From Actinophytocola sp044466355 (GTDB lineage: Bacteria; Actinomycetota; Actinomycetes; Mycobacteriales; Pseudonocardiaceae), in assembly GCF_044466355.1 (NCBI RefSeq), contig NZ_JBITMQ010000002.1, positions 372,001 to 436,000 of the forward strand: a stretch of DNA of 64,000 nucleotides, read 5' to 3'. Of this stretch, positions 32,153-40,793 are shown one piece after another. Numbering within the stretch: the first letter of the stretch is position 1; the number at the start of each line of letters is the position of its first letter. The notes under the pieces are model-generated. The model searched no databases and was not told the DNA's origin. It saw nothing but the letters and a program-made list of their open reading frames with translations. A program made the translations under genes and the position numbers.

Positions 32153-32536
32153 TCACCCGGTCGGCCGCTGGTCACGGCGTATGGGGTGGTCCTCGGGCAC
32201 CTCCACCACCACGAGCCGCAGGCCGTCCGGGTCACGCAACCACATCTCGACGAGCCCCCACGGCTCCCGCGTCGGCGCGCGCTCGACCGCGACCCCGCGG
32301 TCGGCCAGCTCCCGTGCCGTGGCCTCGATGTCGCGCACCTGCAGCCACAGCACGACGTCGTCCCCCGGGCCGCCCTCTCCACGTCCGGACACCTCGAGCA
32401 GGCCGTTGCCCAGGAAGAACACCGTGCCGCCGGGGAACTCCCGGTACACGGCCAACCCGAGTGTGTCACGGTAGAAGGCCACCGTCCGGTCGGGGTCGCG
32501 CGGACGCAGGATCATCCGGCTCATGAGGAATTCCAT
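32153..32536 (-). CDS. VOC family protein (glyoxalase/dioxygenase fold)
   Basis: A protein of 127 residues. It has the two beta-alpha-beta3 units of the vicinal-oxygen-chelate fold: ILRPRDPDRTVAFYRDTLGL, then VLWLQVRDIEATARELADRGV and the closing WGLVEMWLRDPDGLRLVVVEV. Possible metal ligands include the Glu of VEMWL, but no complete set is obvious. Function unknown. It is divergent from the SRPBCC gene. The ATG at 32536 or 32524 could start it. Confidence 0.75.
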   Translation of the reverse strand: MEFLMSRMILRPRDPDRTVAFYRDTLGLAVYREFPGGTVFFLGNGLLEVSGRGEGGPGDDVVLWLQVRDIEATARELADRGVAVERAPTREPWGLVEMWLRDPDGLRLVVVEVPEDHPIRRDQRPTG

Positions 32537-32614
32537 GCCCCGCAGCATCCCGTGCGCGCGCTCGGCTCGCCACGGACGGGGCACTCGTTCACACTTCCAC
32601 CAGGAGGAGATGTC

Positions 32615-33052
32615 ATGGCAGTCGACGTCGCACCGAGTGTGGTCGTGCGCCGGTCCCCGGCACAGGTCGCCGCGTTCATGTTCGACCCGGCCAACGACCT
32701 GCGGTGGACCGGCGGGATCACCGCGAGCACCCCGGCACGGCCGGGGCCGCTGACCGAGGGCGCGACGGTCACGCGGACGGCGAAGTTCCTCGGGCGGACG
32801 TTCACGTACGGGTACGTGGTCACCCGGCACGAGGCGGACCGGCTGGTGGAGATGCGGGTGGACCGGCCGTTCCCGATGACGGTGCGCTACGAGCTGGCCG
32901 AGCACCCGGACGGGACGCTGGTGTCGATCCACGCGACCGGCACACCGGGGCGGTTCTTCGGGTGGGCCGGCCCGCTCATGGCGCGCCAGGTCCGGAGGAG
33001 CATCGCCGCCGACCTGCGCCGGTTGCGGCAGTGCCTGGAGGAGACGCCGTGA
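32615..33052 (+). CDS. SRPBCC family protein
   Basis: A protein of 145 residues of the START/polyketide-cyclase fold: VVVRRSPAQVAAFMFDPANDLRWTGG at the start, a central strand pair GYVVTRHEADRLVEMRV, and a long C-terminal helix (PLMARQVRRSIAADLRRLRQCL). The fold forms a hydrophobic pocket; the ligand is unknown. The ribosome binding site AGGAGGAG is strong. It converges on cobN with a 9-nt gap and does not look linked to cobalamin. Confidence 0.75.
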   Translation: MAVDVAPSVVVRRSPAQVAAFMFDPANDLRWTGGITASTPARPGPLTEGATVTRTAKFLGRTFTYGYVVTRHEADRLVEMRVDRPFPMTVRYELAEHPDGTLVSIHATGTPGRFFGWAGPLMARQVRRSIAADLRRLRQCLEETP

Positions 33053-33061
33053 CGTCGCCGG

Positions 33062-36000
33062 TCACGTGCCCGACTCCAGGTCTCCCTCCGCCTTCAGGTA
33101 CAGCGCCCGCACCGCCCGTAGGGTGTCCTCGTCCGGGTTCGCCCACAGGTCGCGTTCCGCCGCCTCGAGCAGGCGCTCCGCGATGCCGTGCATGGCCCAC
33201 GGGTTCGACTCGGTGAGGAACTTCTGGTTCTCCTCGTCGAGCAGGTACGTCCGCGCGAGCTGCTCGTACATCCAGTCCGAGACCACGCCCGCGGTGGCGT
33301 CGTAGCCGAACAGGTAGTCCACCGTGGCCGCCAGTTCGAACGCGCCCTTGTAGCCGTGCCTGCGCATCGCCGCGAGCCAGCGCGGGTTGACCACGCGGGA
33401 CCGGAACACCCGCGCGGTCTCCTCGGTCAGCGACCGGGTGCGGACCGACTCGGGCCGCGTGCTGTCGCCGATGTACGCGGCCGGGGCGCGGCCGGTGAGC
33501 GCGCGGACCGTGGCGATCATGCCGCCGTGGTACTGGAAGTAGTCGTCGGAGTCGGCGATGTCGTGTTCGCGGGTGTCGGTGTTCTTCGCCGCCACCGCGA
33601 TCCGGCGGTACGCGGACTCCATGTCCTCGCGGGCCGGGGCGCCGTCGAGGTCACGGCCGTACGCGAAACCGCCCCACACCGCGTACACCTCGGCCAGGTC
33701 CCTGTCGTCACGCCAGTTGTGGCTGTCGATCAGCGGCAGCAGTCCCGCACCGTACGAACCCGGCTTCGACCCGAACACCCGCGTGGTGGCGCGGCGTTCG
33801 TCGCGGTGGGTGTCCATGTCGGACCGCACGTGGGCGCGGACGTGGTTGTCCTCATCGGACTCGGCCAGGGCGGCGACCATGCGGACCGCGTCGTCGATCA
33901 GGTACACCACGTGCGGGAACGCGTCGCGGAAGAAGCCGGAGATGCGCACCGTCACGTCGATCCGGGGGCGGCCCAGCTCGGCGAGCGGGATCACCTCCAG
34001 GCCGCTCACCCGGCGGGACGCCTCGTCCCACCTCGGCCGGACCCCGAGCAGCGCGAACACCTCGGCGATGTCGTCGCCCGCGGTGCGCATCGCCGACGTG
34101 CCCCAGATGGACAGTCCGACCGAGCGCGGCCACTCGCCGGTGTCGCCGCGGTAGCGGGTCAGCAACGACTCGGCCATCGCCTGACCGGTCTCCCACGCGA
34201 GCCTGCTCGGGATCGCCTTCGGGTCCACGGAGTAGAAGTTGCGGCCCGTCGGCAGCACGTTGACCAGGCCGCGCAGCGGTGAACCGCTCGGGCCGGCGGG
34301 CACGTAGCCGCCGTCGAGCGCGTGCAGCACGTGGTCGATCTCGTCGGTGGTGCGCGCGAGCCGGGGCACGATCTCGGTGGCGGCGAACGTGAGCACGTCG
34401 ACGACGGCGGGTTCGACACGGCCGAGCACCTGCTCGCACACCGCGGGCACCGCGTACGCCGCCCAGTCACGTGCTTCCATTGTGGACACCAGCGCTTGGG
34501 ACAGTGCCTCGGCGCGGTCGACGTCCGCCCGGGCGGACGTCCCGTCCTCGTCGAGGCCCAACGCCTCCCGCAACCCGGGCAGGGCGTTCGCGTCGCCGCC
34601 CCACACCTGCCGGGCCCGCAGCATCGACGAGACCAGGTTGATCCGCGCCTCCCCGGTCGGTGGCTCGCCGAGCACGTGCAGGCCGTCGCGGATCTGCGCG
34701 TCCTTCACCTCGCACAGCCAGCCGTCGATGTGCAGCAGGAAGTCGTCGAACTCGGCGTCGTGCGGGCGGTCGGCCACCCCGAGGTCGTGGTCGAGCTTCG
34801 CGGCCTGGATCAGTGTCCAGATCTGGGCGCGGATGGCGGGCAGCTTCGCGGGGTCCATGGCGGCGATCGACGCGTGCTCGTCGAGCAACTGCTCCAGTCG
34901 TGCCAGGTCGCCGTAGCTCTCGGCACGTGCCATCGGTGGCACGAGGTGGTCGACGAGCACGGCGTGCGCGCGCCGCTTGGCCTGCGTGCCCTCGCCGGGG
35001 TCGTTGACGAGGAACGGGTAGATCAGCGGCAGGTCACCGAGCGCGGCGTCGGTCGCGCACGACGCGGACATGCCGAGGTTCTTGCCCGGCAACCACTCCA
35101 GGTTGCCGTGCTTGCCGAGGTGCACCATGGCGTGCGCGCCGAAGGTGTGCCGGATCCACCGGTACGCGGCCAGGTAGTGGTGGCTCGGCGGCAGGTCCGG
35201 GTCGTGGTAGATCGCGACCGGGTTCTCGCCGAAACCGCGTGGTGGCTGGACGATCAGGACCACGTTCCGCGCCAGGAGCGCGGCGAGCACGATGTCGTCC
35301 CCGTCCACGAACAGCTCGCCGGGCGGCGGCCCCCAGTGCTGTTCGATCGACTCCCGCAGCTCGGCGGGCAACGTCTGGTACCACGCGCGGTACTCGGACG
35401 CCTGGATACGAACGGGGTTCCGGGCGAGCTGTTCTTCGGTGAGCCAGTCCGGGTCCTGTCCGCCCGCCTCGACCACCGCGTGGATCAGCGCGTCGCCGTC
35501 GCCGTTTGCCATGCCGGGGAGGTCGCCGACGTCATATCCCCTCTCCCGCATGGCGTTCAGCAGCCGCAGCGCACTGGCCGGGGTGTCGAGGCCGACCGCG
35601 TTGCCGATCCGCGCGTGCTTGGTCGGGTACGCCGACAGCATCAGCGCGATCTTCCGGTCGGCGACCGGCGTGTGGCGCAGGGCCGCGTGCCGCACGGCGA
35701 TCCCGGCCACGCGGGCCGCGCGTTCGGCGTCGGGCACGTACACCGACAGGCCGTCGGCGTCGAGTTCCTTGAAGGAGAAGGGAACCGAGATGAGCCGCCC
35801 GTCGAACTCCGGCACCGCCACCTGAGTCGCGGTGTCCAGAGGGGACAGTCCGTCGTCGCTCTCCGACCACGTCGCGCGGCTGGTGGTGAGGCACAGGCCC
35901 TGGATGATCGGCGCGTCCAGCGCCGCGAGCGCACCGACGTCCCACGCGTCGTCCTCGCCGCCCGCGCCCGCGGTGGCCGGGGTGGCGCCACCGGCGGCCA

Positions 36001-36634
36001 GCACGGTCACGACGAGCGCGTCCGCCGTGCCCAGCAACGAGATCAGGTCGTCCGGTGCGGTGCGCAGTGACGCGCAGAACACCGGCAGCGCCTGCCCACC
36101 CGCGTCCTCGACCGCGTCCGACAGGGTCTCGACGAACGCGGTGTTCCCCGCCATGTGGTGCGCGCGGTAGTAGAGCACCGCGACGGTCGGCCCTTCGGTG
36201 CATCGTGGTGCACGCTCCAGCCGTCCCCACAACGGGGTCGGTGCGGGTGGCGCGAACCCGTGCCCGGTCAACAGAACCGTGTCGGACAGGAAGTGGGCCA
36301 GCTCACGGAGGTTGTCGCGGCCCCCGTGCGCGAGGTACGCGTGCGCCTCGGCGACCACCCCGCCGGGCACGGTCGACAGCTCCATCAGCTCCGCGTCCGG
36401 CGCCTGCTCACCACCCAGCACGACGACCGGGCGCGGTCCGGCGAGCAACGCGTCCAGGCCCTCCTCCCACGCGCGGCGGCCACCCAGTAACCGCACCACC
36501 ACCAGGTCGACGCCGTTGACGAGCGCCGGCACCTCGGCCGCGGTGAGCCGCGCCGGGTTGCCGAGCCGGTAGTCCGCACCGCTCGCGCGTGCGGAGAGGA
36601 GGTCGGTGTCGGAGGTGGAGAGCAACAGGATCAC
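33062..36634 (-). CDS. cobN: Cobaltochelatase subunit CobN
   Basis: The large chelatase subunit, 1190 residues. It inserts cobalt into hydrogenobyrinate a,c-diamide in the aerobic pathway, with an ATPase pair as helpers. MVHLGKHGNLEWLPGKNLGMSASC and PFLVNDPGEGTQAKRRAHAV are the classic CobN/ChlH signatures, and the C-terminal LTEETARVFRSRVVNPRWLAAMRRHGYKG region is also typical. The start is the GTG at 36634, after a -10-like box; the longer open frame upstream runs into cobG. No CobS/CobT genes are present. The ChlI/ChlD fusion at 43942 is the likely partner. Confidence 0.9.
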   Translation of the reverse strand: MILLLSTSDTDLLSARASGADYRLGNPARLTAAEVPALVNGVDLVVVRLLGGRRAWEEGLDALLAGPRPVVVLGGEQAPDAELMELSTVPGGVVAEAHAYLAHGGRDNLRELAHFLSDTVLLTGHGFAPPAPTPLWGRLERAPRCTEGPTVAVLYYRAHHMAGNTAFVETLSDAVEDAGGQALPVFCASLRTAPDDLISLLGTADALVVTVLAAGGATPATAGAGGEDDAWDVGALAALDAPIIQGLCLTTSRATWSESDDGLSPLDTATQVAVPEFDGRLISVPFSFKELDADGLSVYVPDAERAARVAGIAVRHAALRHTPVADRKIALMLSAYPTKHARIGNAVGLDTPASALRLLNAMRERGYDVGDLPGMANGDGDALIHAVVEAGGQDPDWLTEEQLARNPVRIQASEYRAWYQTLPAELRESIEQHWGPPPGELFVDGDDIVLAALLARNVVLIVQPPRGFGENPVAIYHDPDLPPSHHYLAAYRWIRHTFGAHAMVHLGKHGNLEWLPGKNLGMSASCATDAALGDLPLIYPFLVNDPGEGTQAKRRAHAVLVDHLVPPMARAESYGDLARLEQLLDEHASIAAMDPAKLPAIRAQIWTLIQAAKLDHDLGVADRPHDAEFDDFLLHIDGWLCEVKDAQIRDGLHVLGEPPTGEARINLVSSMLRARQVWGGDANALPGLREALGLDEDGTSARADVDRAEALSQALVSTMEARDWAAYAVPAVCEQVLGRVEPAVVDVLTFAATEIVPRLARTTDEIDHVLHALDGGYVPAGPSGSPLRGLVNVLPTGRNFYSVDPKAIPSRLAWETGQAMAESLLTRYRGDTGEWPRSVGLSIWGTSAMRTAGDDIAEVFALLGVRPRWDEASRRVSGLEVIPLAELGRPRIDVTVRISGFFRDAFPHVVYLIDDAVRMVAALAESDEDNHVRAHVRSDMDTHRDERRATTRVFGSKPGSYGAGLLPLIDSHNWRDDRDLAEVYAVWGGFAYGRDLDGAPAREDMESAYRRIAVAAKNTDTREHDIADSDDYFQYHGGMIATVRALTGRAPAAYIGDSTRPESVRTRSLTEETARVFRSRVVNPRWLAAMRRHGYKGAFELAATVDYLFGYDATAGVVSDWMYEQLARTYLLDEENQKFLTESNPWAMHGIAERLLEAAERDLWANPDEDTLRAVRALYLKAEGDLESGT

Positions 36635-36642
36635 ATCGTCGG

Positions 36643-36652
36643 ACTCTATATT
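36643..36652. promoter_or_regulatory. Overlapping divergent promoters of cobN and cobG
   Basis: The gap between the two starts is 24 bp. On the plus strand TATATT (36647-36652) ends 6 nt before the GTG of cobG. On the minus strand TAGAGT (complement of 36643-36648) ends 8 nt before the GTG of cobN. The two -10 boxes overlap, so both mRNAs would be leaderless and the two promoters should compete for polymerase. CGGAC and GTCCG arms (36640-36644 and 36655-36659) flank them. Confidence 0.55.
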
Positions 36653-36658
36653 CGGTCC

Positions 36659-37768
36659 GTGCCCACACGGAACCGTCAGACGGACGCCTGTCCCGGCGTG
36701 CTCGCCGTGCACCGCGCGGCGGATGGCGGTGTGGCACGGATTCGTGTACCGGGCGGGCAACTGTCCGCCGCCGCGTTTCGCGCGGTCGCCGACGGCGCGG
36801 CCGAACTCGGCGACGGCGGCGTCGAGCTGACCTCGCGGGCGAACCTCCAGGTGCGCGGGCTCGCCGACGGCGCCGAGACAGAACTCGCCGCCCGGCTGTC
36901 CGAGGTCGGCCTCCTGCCCTCCGCCACGCACGACAAGGTGCGCAACGTCCTCGCGTCGCCGCTGACCGGCCGCGACCGCGACGGGTTCGTCGACGTGCGG
37001 CCGCTGGTGTCCGAACTGGACGCCGCGCTCCGGGAGAACGCCCGGCTGGCGGCACTGCCCGGCCGGTTCCTGTTCGCGCTCGACGACGGCCGAGGCGACG
37101 TGGCGTGGCTCGGCGCGGACGTGGCCGCGCTCGCGACCGCCCCCGGCGCCGCCGCGATCCTGTTGGGTGGCACCGACAGCGGCCTGCGCGCGCCGCTGAC
37201 CGACGTGATCCTTCTCATGCTCGCGTGCGCGGAGGCGTTCCTGACCGAACGCGCCGACGAGTGGCGACTCGCCGAACTGGACGACCGCGCGCGTCGGCGT
37301 GTCGCGACCCGGCTCGGCGCGTCGGTCGCCGAACCCCTTCCCTCCCAACCGATTCAGACCGGGCCACTCGGGCAGGTCACCGAGAGCGCACTCGTCGCGG
37401 GCGCGCCGCTCGGCTGGCTGGACCGCGCCCAGGCGGCCGCGCTCGCGGACACGGGCGCGCCGCTGGTGGTGACGCCGTGGCGCGCGGTCGTGGTCGCCGA
37501 CCTGGCCGATACCGCGGACGTGGCGCAGCGGCTACGGTCTGCCGGGCTGCTGCTCGACCCGGACACGCCGAGGGTCACCGCCTGCGTGGGGCGTCCGGGC
37601 TGTGCGAAGGCGTTGTCCGACGTGCGTGCGGACGCGGGCCCGGTGCCCGGGGTCGACGTGCCGGTGCACTGGTCGGGCTGCGGACGCCGGTGCGGGCGGC
37701 CGCGTGGCGAGGTGCTGGACGTGGTGGCGAACGGGGACGGGTACGTGATGACACGAGGTGACCGATGA
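36659..37768 (+). CDS. cobG: Precorrin-3B synthase CobG
   Basis: A protein of 369 residues of the sulfite/nitrite-reductase fold. The N-terminal half has VPGGQLSAAAFRAVADGAAELGDGGVELTSRANLQVRGL. The C-terminal half has the cluster ligands CVGRPGCAKAL and WSGCGRRCGRP, which bind 4Fe-4S. CobG uses oxygen to make precorrin-3B, so it marks the aerobic route. The GTG start comes from the leaderless promoter. It overlaps cobH by ATGA. Confidence 0.9.
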   Translation: MPTRNRQTDACPGVLAVHRAADGGVARIRVPGGQLSAAAFRAVADGAAELGDGGVELTSRANLQVRGLADGAETELAARLSEVGLLPSATHDKVRNVLASPLTGRDRDGFVDVRPLVSELDAALRENARLAALPGRFLFALDDGRGDVAWLGADVAALATAPGAAAILLGGTDSGLRAPLTDVILLMLACAEAFLTERADEWRLAELDDRARRRVATRLGASVAEPLPSQPIQTGPLGQVTESALVAGAPLGWLDRAQAAALADTGAPLVVTPWRAVVVADLADTADVAQRLRSAGLLLDPDTPRVTACVGRPGCAKALSDVRADAGPVPGVDVPVHWSGCGRRCGRPRGEVLDVVANGDGYVMTRGDR

Positions 37769-38385
37769 TCGACTATCTCCGCGACGGCGCCGAGATCTAC
37801 CGGCGCTCCTTCGCGACCATCCGCGCGGAGGCGGACCTCGCCGCGTTCCCACCGGACGTCGAGCGGGTGGTCGTCCGCATGATCCACTCGTGCGGCATGG
37901 TCGACCTGACCGCCGAGGTCGCGTACTCCCCCGGCGTGGTCGCCTCGGCCCGTGCCGCGCTGCTGGCGGGCGCGCCGGTCCTGTGTGACGCGCACATGGT
38001 CGCCTCCGGCATCACGCGCCGCAGACTGCCCGCGGCCAACGAGGTCGTGTGCACGCTGTCAGACCCGCGTGTCCCCGATCTGGCCGCCGCGCTCGGCACC
38101 ACGCGCAGCGCCGCCGCGCTCGACCTGTGGGGTGACCGGCTCGACGGGGCGGTCGTGGCCGTCGGCAACGCGCCGACCGCGTTGTTCCGGCTCCTCGAAC
38201 TCCTCGACGCGGGCGCACCCCGGCCCGCCGCCGTGCTGGGGCTGCCGGTCGGGTTCGTCGGCGCGGCGGAGTCCAAAGTGGCGCTGGCGGAGTACGGCGT
38301 GCCGTACCTGGTGGTGCACGGCAGGCGCGGCGGCAGCGCGATGGCCGTGGCCGCCGTCAACGCGATCGCGAGTGAGCGGGAGTGA
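37765..38385 (+). CDS. cobH: Precorrin-8X methylmutase CobH
   Basis: A protein of 206 residues. DGAEIYRRSFATIRAEADL at the start and VRMIHSCGMVDLTAEVAYSPG are the family signatures; the His of MIHSCG is the catalytic residue that moves a methyl group from C11 to C12. GLPVGFVGAAESKVALAE closes the fold. It overlaps cobG and cobIJ by four bases on each side, so the three genes are translated as a unit. Confidence 0.92.
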   Translation: MIDYLRDGAEIYRRSFATIRAEADLAAFPPDVERVVVRMIHSCGMVDLTAEVAYSPGVVASARAALLAGAPVLCDAHMVASGITRRRLPAANEVVCTLSDPRVPDLAAALGTTRSAAALDLWGDRLDGAVVAVGNAPTALFRLLELLDAGAPRPAAVLGLPVGFVGAAESKVALAEYGVPYLVVHGRRGGSAMAVAAVNAIASERE

Positions 38386-39896
38386 CGCCGATGAGCACGG
38401 GCACCCTGTACGGCGTCGGTCTCGGTCCCGGCGACCCGGAGCTGATCACCATCAAGGCGGCGCGGTTGATCGCGGCGGCGGACGTGATCGCCTACCACAG
38501 CGCACGGCACGGCCGGAGCATCGCGCGGGGCGTCGCGGCCGCGCACCTGCGGGGCGACCAGATCGAGGAGCAGCTGGTCTACCCGCTGACCGTGGAGACG
38601 ACCGACCACCCGGGCGGGTACCGCGGCGCGATCGCGGACTTCTACACCGAGAGCGCCGCCAAGCTCGCCGCGCACCTGGACGCGGGCCGGGACGTGGTGC
38701 TGCTGTGCGAGGGCGACCCGCTGTTCTACGGCTCCTACATGCACATGCACACCCGGCTCGCCGGGCGCTACCCGACCGAGGTGGTGCCGGGCGTGACATC
38801 GGTGAGCGGTGCCGCGGCGGTCACCCGGCGGCCGCTGGTCGAGGGCGAGGAGGTGCTGACGGTCCTGCCCGGCACGCTGCCGCCCGAGGTGTTGACGGAG
38901 CGGCTCGCGGGCACGAACCCGGTGGCCGTGCTGAAGTTGGGCCGCAACTTCGAGAAGGTGCGCAAGGCGCTCACGGACGCGGGCAGGCTCGACGACGCCG
39001 TGTACGTGGAACGGGCCACCTGGGAGGCGCAGCGGGTCGCGCCGCTGTCCGAAGTGGACCCCGACACCGTGCCGTACTTCGCGCTGGCGTTGCTGCCGAG
39101 CGGGCTGGCGATCGACCCGGCACCGGCGCCCGCACGTGCCGCCGGTCCCGGTGAGGTGGCGGTGGTCGGGCTCGGTCCGGCCGGCCGGCCGTGGCTGACC
39201 CCGGAGGCGCAGGAGGCGCTGGCGTGGGCGGACGACCTGGTCGGCTACGGCCCGTACCTGGACCGCGTGCCGCCGAACCCGAGGCAGCGCAGGCACGCGT
39301 CGGGCAACACGGTGGAGGCCGAGCGGGCGGCGCTCGCGCTGGCGCTGGCGCGGGACGGGTCGCGGGTGGTCGTGGTGTCCTCCGGTGACCCCGGCGTGTT
39401 CGCGATGGCCAGCGCGGTGCTGGAGGTGGCGGACGACCCGCGGTGGGCGGACGTGCCGGTGCGGGTGGTGCCGGGGTTGACGGCCGCGCAGGCGGTGGCG
39501 AGCCGCGCGGGTGCGCCGCTGGGGCACGACTTCTGCACGTTGTCGCTGTCGGACCGGCTCAAGCCGTGGGACGTGATCGCGTCCCGGCTGGCGGCGGCCG
39601 CGGCGGCGGACTTCGTGGTCGCGATCTACAACCCCGCGTCCCGCAGCCGCCGCGAACAGCTGGTGGCGGCGAAGGAGCTGCTGCTCGGCCACCGTCGCGG
39701 CGACACCCCGGTGATCATCGGACGGGACGTCGGCGGCCCGGCGGAGACGATCGAGATCGTGCCGCTGGCGGAGTTGGATCCCGCCACCGTGGACATGCGG
39801 TGCCTGCTGATCGTGGGCTCGTCGCGGACCCGGCTGACCGAGCTGCCCGACGGGACGCGACGGGTGTTCACCCCTCGGCACTACCCAGCCAGCTGA
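38382..39896 (+). CDS. cobIJ: Fused precorrin-2 C20-methyltransferase and precorrin-3B C17-methyltransferase (CobI-CobJ)
   Basis: A fusion of 504 residues. CobI fills residues 1-245 (LYGVGLGPGDPELITIKAARLI, EGDPLFYGSYMHM, VVPGVTSVSGAAA). CobJ fills about 250-504 (VAVVGLGPAGRPWLTPEAQEAL, SSGDPGVFAMASAV, AIYNPASRSR, GRDVGGPAETIEI). Both bind S-adenosylmethionine and methylate consecutive intermediates. The same fusion is known in mycobacteria. The GTG at 38382 overlaps cobH; an ATG nine bases later is equally possible. The 3' end overlaps the convergent cobK by 29 bp. Confidence 0.92.
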   Translation: MTPMSTGTLYGVGLGPGDPELITIKAARLIAAADVIAYHSARHGRSIARGVAAAHLRGDQIEEQLVYPLTVETTDHPGGYRGAIADFYTESAAKLAAHLDAGRDVVLLCEGDPLFYGSYMHMHTRLAGRYPTEVVPGVTSVSGAAAVTRRPLVEGEEVLTVLPGTLPPEVLTERLAGTNPVAVLKLGRNFEKVRKALTDAGRLDDAVYVERATWEAQRVAPLSEVDPDTVPYFALALLPSGLAIDPAPAPARAAGPGEVAVVGLGPAGRPWLTPEAQEALAWADDLVGYGPYLDRVPPNPRQRRHASGNTVEAERAALALALARDGSRVVVVSSGDPGVFAMASAVLEVADDPRWADVPVRVVPGLTAAQAVASRAGAPLGHDFCTLSLSDRLKPWDVIASRLAAAAAADFVVAIYNPASRSRREQLVAAKELLLGHRRGDTPVIIGRDVGGPAETIEIVPLAELDPATVDMRCLLIVGSSRTRLTELPDGTRRVFTPRHYPAS

Positions 39897-40608
39897 GGAC
39901 CTCGTCGACGGTCGCCACGACGGGCACGTCCGGCAGCGCGGGCCTGCGCACGACGATGACCGGGACGCCCAGTTCGCGGGCCACGGTGAGCTTGGCCGCG
40001 GTGTGGTCGCCACCGGAGTCCTTGGTGACGAGGAGGTCGACGTCGTGCGTGGTCATCAGTGTGCGCTCGCCGTCCACTGTGTACGGACCGCGGGCGAGGA
40101 CCAGCTCCTTGCGGGCCGGTAGCGGCAGGCCGGGCGGGTCGACGCAGCGGATGAGGAACCACCGGTCGGACCGGGCGAACGCGGCGAGGCCCTGCCGTCC
40201 GGTGGTGAGGAAGACGCGCCGGCCGAGCCCGGGGATCATCGCGGCGGCCTCGGTGAGGGAGTCGGCCCAGTGCCAGTCGTCGCCGGGGCCCGGCCGCCAC
40301 CCCGGCCGCCGCAGGAGGACGTGTGGGACACCGGCGTACCGGGCGGCCTTGGCGGCGGCGGCGCTGATGCGCTCGGCGAAGGGGTGCGTGGCGTCGACGA
40401 GGGCGGTGACCTTCTCGGCGACGAGCCAGTCGGCGAGCCCCTGCGGCCCACCGAACCCGCCGACGCGTACCTCGCCGGCCGGGAGGCGGGGTCGCTGTAC
40501 CCGCCCGGCGAGGGTGGAGATGACGCGCGTGCCCCGCCGCCCGGCGAGTTCGGCGGCCAGTTCGCGGGCTTCCCGGGTGCCCCCGAGGATCGCGACGCAC
40601 CGGTTCAC
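39868..40608 (-). CDS. cobK: Precorrin-6A reductase CobK
   Basis: A protein of 246 residues. CVAILGGTREARELAAEL is the nucleotide-binding start, DATHPFAERISAAAAKAA the conserved central motif, and TKDSGGDHTAAKL the C-terminal signature. It reduces the macrocycle with NADPH. The GTG start has GGAGGT 6-7 nt upstream. It stands alone on the minus strand between plus-strand cob genes, and its 3' end reads into cobIJ. Confidence 0.9.
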   Translation of the reverse strand: MNRCVAILGGTREARELAAELAGRRGTRVISTLAGRVQRPRLPAGEVRVGGFGGPQGLADWLVAEKVTALVDATHPFAERISAAAAKAARYAGVPHVLLRRPGWRPGPGDDWHWADSLTEAAAMIPGLGRRVFLTTGRQGLAAFARSDRWFLIRCVDPPGLPLPARKELVLARGPYTVDGERTLMTTHDVDLLVTKDSGGDHTAAKLTVARELGVPVIVVRRPALPDVPVVATVDEVLSWLGSAEG

Positions 40609-40679
40609 CGGCCACCTCCGCCCCGATGGCGCAACCCGTGTCGGTGCCCGCTGGTAGCGTGAAAACCGGGGGACCCCCA

Positions 40680-40708
40680 GGCCGATTGAATGGACCGTTC
40701 AATCGGCC
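40680..40708. promoter_or_regulatory. 11-bp perfect inverted repeat between divergent cobK and cbiD
   Basis: GGCCGATTGAA and TTCAATCGGCC flank a 7-bp centre. A GGGGG-A-CCCCC palindrome ends a few bases before it. The site lies about 70 bp from the cobK start and 85 bp from the cbiD start, so it is well placed for an operator shared by both genes. It has the size of a TetR-type operator. A terminator is less likely because both genes point away. No cobalamin riboswitch is visible in this 185-bp gap. Confidence 0.5.
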
Positions 40709-40793
40709 ACCGCCGGGGAGAGGCTCCGCACGCCCCCGGGGTCACGCGCCGGGTGGGGCGACCGGCGTACCAACCTGATGGCAGGCTGGGCAC

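Noticed and set aside
33062..37348. A longer cobN starting at 37348
   Set aside because: The extra 238 codons lie antisense to cobG and look Arg/Gly-rich. The GTG at 36634 has a promoter and starts with the family sequence.
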